The notes under the pieces were generated by a model. That model was not told where the DNA came from. It saw only the letters and a list, made by a program, of their open reading frames with translations, and made no database searches. The translations under genes and the position numbers were made by a program. From Triplophysa rosa (lineage: Eukaryota > Chordata > Actinopteri > Cypriniformes > Nemacheilidae), in NCBI RefSeq assembly GCF_024868665.1, contig NC_079902.1, positions 17,599,450 to 17,663,449 of the forward strand: a stretch of DNA of 64,000 nucleotides, in the 5' to 3' direction. Positions 59,771 to 64,000 of the stretch are shown here, piece after piece; the stretch's first letter is position 1; each line of letters begins with the position of its first letter.

Positions 59771-60417
59771 GACCCCCGCCCAAGTTTCGGGGCTCCCGTG
59801 CTTCGGGCCGAGGTCACCACCCTTCTAGCGAAGGAAGCGATTGAGCTCGTCCGTCCAGCCGAGATGTTCAGCGGGTTTTACAGCCCGTACTTCATCGTCC
59901 CCAAGAAAGGCGGGGGGTTGCACCCCATTCTAGATCTGCGTACCCTGAACTGGCACCTACACAAGCTGCCGTTCATGATGTTCACGCAGAAGCGCATCCT
60001 GATGTCTATCAGATGTCAGGATTGGTTCATGGCAATCGACCTGAAGGACGCGTACTTTCATGTCTCCATTTTCCCTCGTCATCGACCGTTCCTGTGGTTC
60101 GCTTTCGAGGGGCACTTTCCTCCCCTTCGGTCTGTCCCTGTCCCCATGAGCCTTTACGAAGGTCGTGGAAGCCGCCCTCGCTCCCCTCAGGGAAAGGGGC
60201 GTGCGCATACTCAACTATCTCCACGACTGGCTCATCTTGTCACACTCGAGAGATCTGTTGTGTACACACAGGGACATGGTGCTCCAGCACCTAGATCGTT
60301 TGGGATTACGGGTCAACCGGGAAAAGAGCAAGCTCTCCCCCGCGGTAGAGCATTTTTTTTCTCGGTATGGAACTCGACTCTGTCTCTATGACGGCGCTCC
60401 ACTCTTTCTCATGTTTC
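59771..60417 (+). pseudogene. Reverse transcriptase remnant of DIRS copy B
   Basis: Frame 59798-60391 carries SGFYSPYFIVPKK and AIDLKDAYFHV as in copy A. After the FAFEGH segment a short deletion removes the LPFG box region and shifts the frame. Frame 60165-60422 continues with the active-site segment, but the motif reads YLHD instead of YLDD, losing a metal-binding Asp. It then runs to MELDSVSMTA, where a deletion of more than 1 kb relative to copy A joins it to the recombinase. RNase H is absent. Confidence 0.88.
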
Positions 60418-60418
60418 G

Positions 60419-61000
60419 ATGAAGACGGCTCTCCTGGTGGCGCTCGCCTCCATCAAGAGGCTAGGGGACCTACAAGCATTCTCCGTGTCCACGGATTGTC
60501 TAGAGTTCGGGCCTGGAGACTCTCACGTTATCCTGAGACCCCGGCCCGGCTACGTGCCCAAAGTTCCCACCAGGTGGAACCAGGTGGTGAACTTGCAGGC
60601 GCTCCCCACTGGGGAGGAAGACCCAACCCTATCCGTGTTGTGTCCAGTATGTGCACTGCGCCTCTACTTGATCTGCACGCAGAGCTTTAGGAGTTCTGAG
60701 CAGCTCTTTGTCTGTTTTGGAGGTCAGCAAAAAGGGAGGGCTGTCTCCAAACAGAGATTGACGCACTGGATCGTGGACGCCGTCGCTACGGCGTACCGGT
60801 ACCAGGACCGCCCGTTCCCACTGGCAGTGAGGGAACACTTCACCCGGAGTGTAGCCTCCTCGTGGGCACTGGCTCAGGGCGCCTCTCTGGCAAACATCTG
60901 CAGAGCTGCAGGTTGGGCTACGCCCAACACCTTCGCAAGGTTCTACAGCCTTCGCGTGGAACCGGTGTCAGCTCGAGTCTTGCATGGTATCAACAGGTGA
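60419..61000 (+). CDS. Tyrosine recombinase catalytic core of DIRS copy B
   Basis: One uninterrupted frame of 193 codons. It keeps all expected catalytic features of a DIRS recombinase core: Arg14 in SIKRLGDL, His140-x-x-Arg143 in REHFTRS, Trp166 in RAAGWATPN and the nucleophile Tyr176 in FARFYSL, with usual spacing of Trp and Tyr. These residues act together to cut and rejoin DNA through a phosphotyrosine link. The N-terminal core-binding half, seen upstream in copy A, was lost in the deletion near 60400, and the Met at the start is the one created or exposed there. It is therefore a truncated gene rather than a working one, although its frame is better kept than any other part of either element. 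Confidence 0.85.
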   Translation: MKTALLVALASIKRLGDLQAFSVSTDCLEFGPGDSHVILRPRPGYVPKVPTRWNQVVNLQALPTGEEDPTLSVLCPVCALRLYLICTQSFRSSEQLFVCFGGQQKGRAVSKQRLTHWIVDAVATAYRYQDRPFPLAVREHFTRSVASSWALAQGASLANICRAAGWATPNTFARFYSLRVEPVSARVLHGINR

Positions 61001-61698
61001 GACCGGCAGCCGGTAGGACGTACACCTGCGAAAGCACCTTCCCCCCTCCTAGGTGGGTCAGTGCGCTATTTTCGCCTCCCTTCTTCCCCCACCGGGTGAA
61101 GAATAGGCATTCCATCCATCACTAAGCACTTCCTGGTGGCGGGCTTGGCGGAGCAGCCCTGCCTCCTCAGGCCGGGTATCAGCTGAGTTATCTAGCGTAT
61201 AGCTCTAACCGGACCTAGTGCCCCACACGTAGTAACCCCCCCAGCAGGGTGGTTCCGTCTGATGTATCCTCATGATCTGGTTCCCATCTCGATAGCCCAT
61301 GACCTCCCTAGGTGGGCCTCCACCTCGCGGTACTCCTTTCAGTCCGCACATTCCTCCCATAAGTTCTCCCCTACCGGCGAGACCATGTTGGTTGTCTCCA
61401 CTAAACTCCTCCCTTTGGTAGGAAGTGGTCTCCGTAGCGAGTTTCCTCAGTGGGGAAATAGCGCTTCCCCAGTGGCCCTTACGGTGCCGGGTGGCTTCTC
61501 GCCATTAGAGAAACAAGGCCTCCGCTCGTGACGGCCGGTGGCAGGGGCTTCCCACCTTTCCAAAGCTCTGGGACCCCCTACCTCTCCACTGGATGGTTAC
61601 AATTTCGCGCTAGTGCTCACTTCTGACACGCCCAGGCCAGTCAACGTCGCTTCGCTAGAGATTGTGACGTGGCACAGTGCCGTGGCGTTTTCAATAGG
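61001..61698 (+). other. 3-prime untranslated part of DIRS copy B
   Basis: Between the recombinase stop and the internal complementary region. It matches 43480-44118 of copy A in reverse (for example GTGGCAGGGGCTTCCCACCT and TCCACTGGATGGTTACAATT in copy B). Short frames here have no motifs. Confidence 0.75.
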
Positions 61699-61789
61699 AA
61701 CCCCATCTGTCGGTTCGACACAACGTCGAGAGACCGACAGAAAGGGAACGTCTCGGTTACGTATATAACCTCTGTTCCCTGATTGTGTC
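61699..61789. repeat. Internal complementary region of DIRS copy B
   Basis: Reverse complement of the 5-prime outer end (57003-57050) joined at AAC (61747-61749) to the reverse complement of the 3-prime outer end (about 62020-62065). Same layout as 43369-43473 in copy A; the last bases are degenerate (GATTGTGTCC in place of GATGGAGGG...). Confidence 0.88.
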
Positions 61790-61852
61790 CTTCATGCCAC
61801 AACGCTTGCCGCCCGCTGCAGCAGTCGAGGGATGCTCTCAGGCTCCTCAGCA

Positions 61853-62017
61853 CAAAAGGTGAATGAATGCAGCAAGGCATCTCCCTTTTATACCCGGATA
61901 TCCGGGGCGGAGTCCGGCATGCAAATTTCATTCGCCAATTTCATTGGCCTTTTCAAAACTAGTCAGAAGATGATAGGTTCTCAAGTCAAACCCCATCTGT
62001 CAGTTCGACACAACGTC
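61853..62017 (-). repeat. DIRS copy B inverted terminal repeat, right
   Basis: Inverted partner of 57025-57189. It carries its own TATAAAAG on the minus strand (61885-61892) pointing inward, antisense to the recombinase. Confidence 0.92.
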
Positions 62018-62065
62018 TCGTTCCCTCCATCAGGGAACAGAGGTTACATACGTAACCGAGACGTT

Positions 62066-62294
62066 TTCCTTGCATGCTTGTGTAGAGCTTTGAGATGTGT
62101 TTCTTGACACAAAATGTTTTATGAAGAAATCCATCAAAATACATATTAAAATGTTTTATTACACTCGTCTCTAAAAACCAACAAAGAATATGAAATGTAA
62201 AATTTTTATTTTAAAATAGGGTTATTTTTAGAAGAGCTGCTTTTTATATTTTGTAGATGCGTAACGTGCTTTACACTCATGATCTTGTTTATAC
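62066..62294. other. Non-coding stretch, nothing recognised
   Basis: Short AT-rich segment between copy B and the next transposon. Confidence 0.5.
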
Positions 62295-62298
62295 CTAA

Positions 62299-62704
62299 AG
62301 TCCCAGTGAAATAAAAAATGTCAATTCTTATTTTTTCATAAGAATAAGGAAATAGCTTATCAATGTGGGTCATTTTCTGTTTAAAATTCTTCATTAGAAG
62401 ACTTCATAAAAGTCTTCATTTTAAAATCTGAAAATGCACTTCCACCCTGAAATGACTATCCATCTGAAATGACATAAATTAGACGGCTTGGCCGGAGCAT
62501 CCATTAACTCCTCCCCTTCAAATGTTAGTCTGCTGCCAGTTTCATTTCTAAATCAATGCAACAGCTGTTTTACACATCCAGTCAATTTGCAGTGAAAAAC
62601 GCAAGCCACGCCCACTCATTTTCTCCTTTTGAAATTCCTTTTCACTCGGAAATGTGTCAGAATACGGAAGTAAAAACGATCGCAACTTTCGGTTCACAGG
62701 GACT
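62299..62704. mobile_element. TTAA-type non-autonomous element
   Basis: The right flank is TTAA (62705-62708) and the left flank is CTAA (62295-62298). The ends are AGTCCCAGTGAA on the left and AGTCCCTGTGAA on the right in reverse, 11 of 12 identical. AG...CT termini as in the other TTAA elements of the window. No frame. Confidence 0.65.
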
Positions 62705-62708
62705 TTAA

Positions 62709-64000
62709 AGTGCTTAGTACTCCACAGAGTAATCCTAAATCACTGTGGGCTTTTGAACATGATATGGCGAGTCCTAAGCGTAGATCTGCGCATGCCCAGG
62801 AGAAAAGGGCATTCTTCAAACTGAATAATGAAGTAGCCCTGGACAAAATTGGGGTCATGTGCAATAAGCTTTAATTTCGAATATAAGACAAAATATAAAC
62901 AGCTGTGTGATGAGGGAACATTATGAAAATCTGAAAGGGGATGAATGTTTGTGTGGGTTTGTCTAAGGGACATCTATGTCATTCATTTCTGTGTGATTAT
63001 TTTGGTAATGTAAAAGTAATTGCCACAGCTGCTCATTGGGAAATCTTGAAATGTCAGAGACATTCAGTGCTTGGAGAAAATGCTTTTGGGGCTCACACTG
63101 TACATAGCACATGGAAAAGTGAGATAAAATCCTCCATTTGTTCCCAGTTGATGGCACTAGTGAGATTGTGGCCCGCCAATCTATTACTCAGCAAACTCAG
63201 ACAGGTGTAAGAAGGTGATCTATAAGGATTCCACTGGGAATGTAATGTTATAGGGAAACCATGCATGCAAGAATATATTCTTCAACTATACCATACCAGG
63301 CCACATTAGACTACACAGTGAAACGTGTCGTATGCATTAAAGTGTCTTAGTAATGGCACCCTAGTGGTTAAACACATCTCTGGTTTGTCAGACACTGACC
63401 AAGACTGTTGCTAAGCTTATTGATTCATTAAGTAGCTTGAGGCGAGCCTGAGTGCAGCTTCTTAAAGAAAATGCAGGGGATCAGCGCTTAGCCGTGCTTT
63501 GTTAACCCGTGTTAAACAAGCTTTGCTCTAAGGCCCATCAGTCTGTACGGATCTAAGAAAGGAACAGCCTGAGCCTTTTACGGTTTCTGTGTTAAGAAAC
63601 TAAAGAGATGGAGAAAATCAGACCGCTTCCCAAACACACACACACACTTCCCCAGCTTTCCAATTAGCATAGAAGGTTAAAGGTAACCATCTATTTGCGT
63701 TAATTGCATGTATTTGCATAGCTGATGAGAGGGAAATTCAAAAGGTGACGATTTCCTTTAATACCGCTGATGATGAAGTTGCAAACAGGCCTCTTAAACC
63801 GTTAAAAATGATTGGGAGGAGGTGAAGGCGTTTTCCAACAGCATGAATCACATGCAGAGTTGTGAAACCATCCATGCTGGAGTTTAATGTAAAGGACGCT
63901 TCTCAAAAGTGCAGTGACTCATAATTGCCATATGTAATATATGTGGAACATACAGTACAGTTAAATATAATTACACCTTACATTGTACTTTCACAACTTA
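62709..64000. other. Non-coding stretch, candidate block 63400-63860
   Basis: No gene was seen. A CA run lies at about 63634-63646. Positions 63400-63860 are repeat-free apart from that run and include a perfect POU octamer ATTTGCAT (63712-63719) next to GTTAATTGCATG, so they may be regulatory. Confidence 0.35.

Larger units (their letters stand above)
57003..62065 (+). mobile_element. DIRS-type retrotransposon, copy B (rearranged)
   Basis: Same family as copy A, on the opposite strand. It begins GTTCCCCTTC (GTT 57003-57005) and ends GAGACGTT (GTT 62063-62065). In order: 5-prime terminal repeat, an AT-rich replaced segment (about 57212-57477), gag remnant, an unrelated 1.1-kb segment (about 58656-59770), RT remnant, deletion junction near 60400, tyrosine recombinase, internal complementary region, 3-prime terminal repeat. 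RNase H and the N-terminal half of the recombinase are missing relative to copy A. It cannot be autonomous. Confidence 0.92.

Noticed and set aside
60027..60838. Minus-strand frames within copy B
   Set aside because: They are antisense shadows of the RT and recombinase remnants on the plus strand.

Overview
The window reads as vertebrate, most probably teleost fish (cyprinid-like), nuclear DNA. It has long AT-rich non-coding stretches, long compound microsatellites, many short inverted-repeat transposons of types common in fish, DIRS-type tyrosine-recombinase retrotransposons, and one assembly gap of 256 N. I found no convincing host protein-coding exon, rRNA, tRNA or CRISPR array. It is best described as an intergenic or intronic region whose only real coding potential comes from mobile elements. 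The species call is inference from the repeat repertoire and was not checked.

Layout. Positions 1-16650 are mostly unique non-coding DNA with a spectacular compound microsatellite (3046-3541), a GA repeat (8672-8720) and a GGGTT-rich inverted-repeat element (14057-14543). Positions 16653-19237 hold a nest of at least three DNA transposons, one inside another. A CpG-rich core, promoter-like motifs and a three-copy 150-bp tandem repeat lie inside it. Positions 19238-43093 are non-coding, with a near-complete hairpin transposon (24721-25102), a PIF/Harbinger-like MITE with TAA duplications (32016-32281), a hAT-like element with a perfect 8-bp duplication that contains the assembly gap (34433-35201), and several TTAA-targeting repeats.

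The main content is two DIRS retrotransposons in opposite orientation. DIRS copy A (43094-48728, minus strand) is almost full length: gag-like region, reverse transcriptase with YLDD, RNase H, tyrosine recombinase, 166-bp inverted terminal repeats (ITRs) and an internal complementary region (ICR). The ICR joins the reverse complements of both outer ends through a shared GTT. Its reading frames are broken by frameshifts and stops. DIRS copy B (57003-62065, plus strand) has the same ends. It carries two foreign or replaced segments and a deletion that removed RNase H and fused the reverse-transcriptase remnant to the recombinase. Its reverse-transcriptase active site is mutated (YLHD), but the catalytic core of the recombinase is still one open frame. 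Both copies have inward-facing TATA boxes in both terminal repeats.

Positions 48729-57002 and 62066-64000 are AT-rich non-coding DNA with more MITEs, including two TTAA-flanked elements (54734-55256, 62299-62704). Several less AT-rich blocks rich in homeodomain or POU-type motifs are flagged only as candidate conserved non-coding elements, because conservation cannot be judged from a single sequence.
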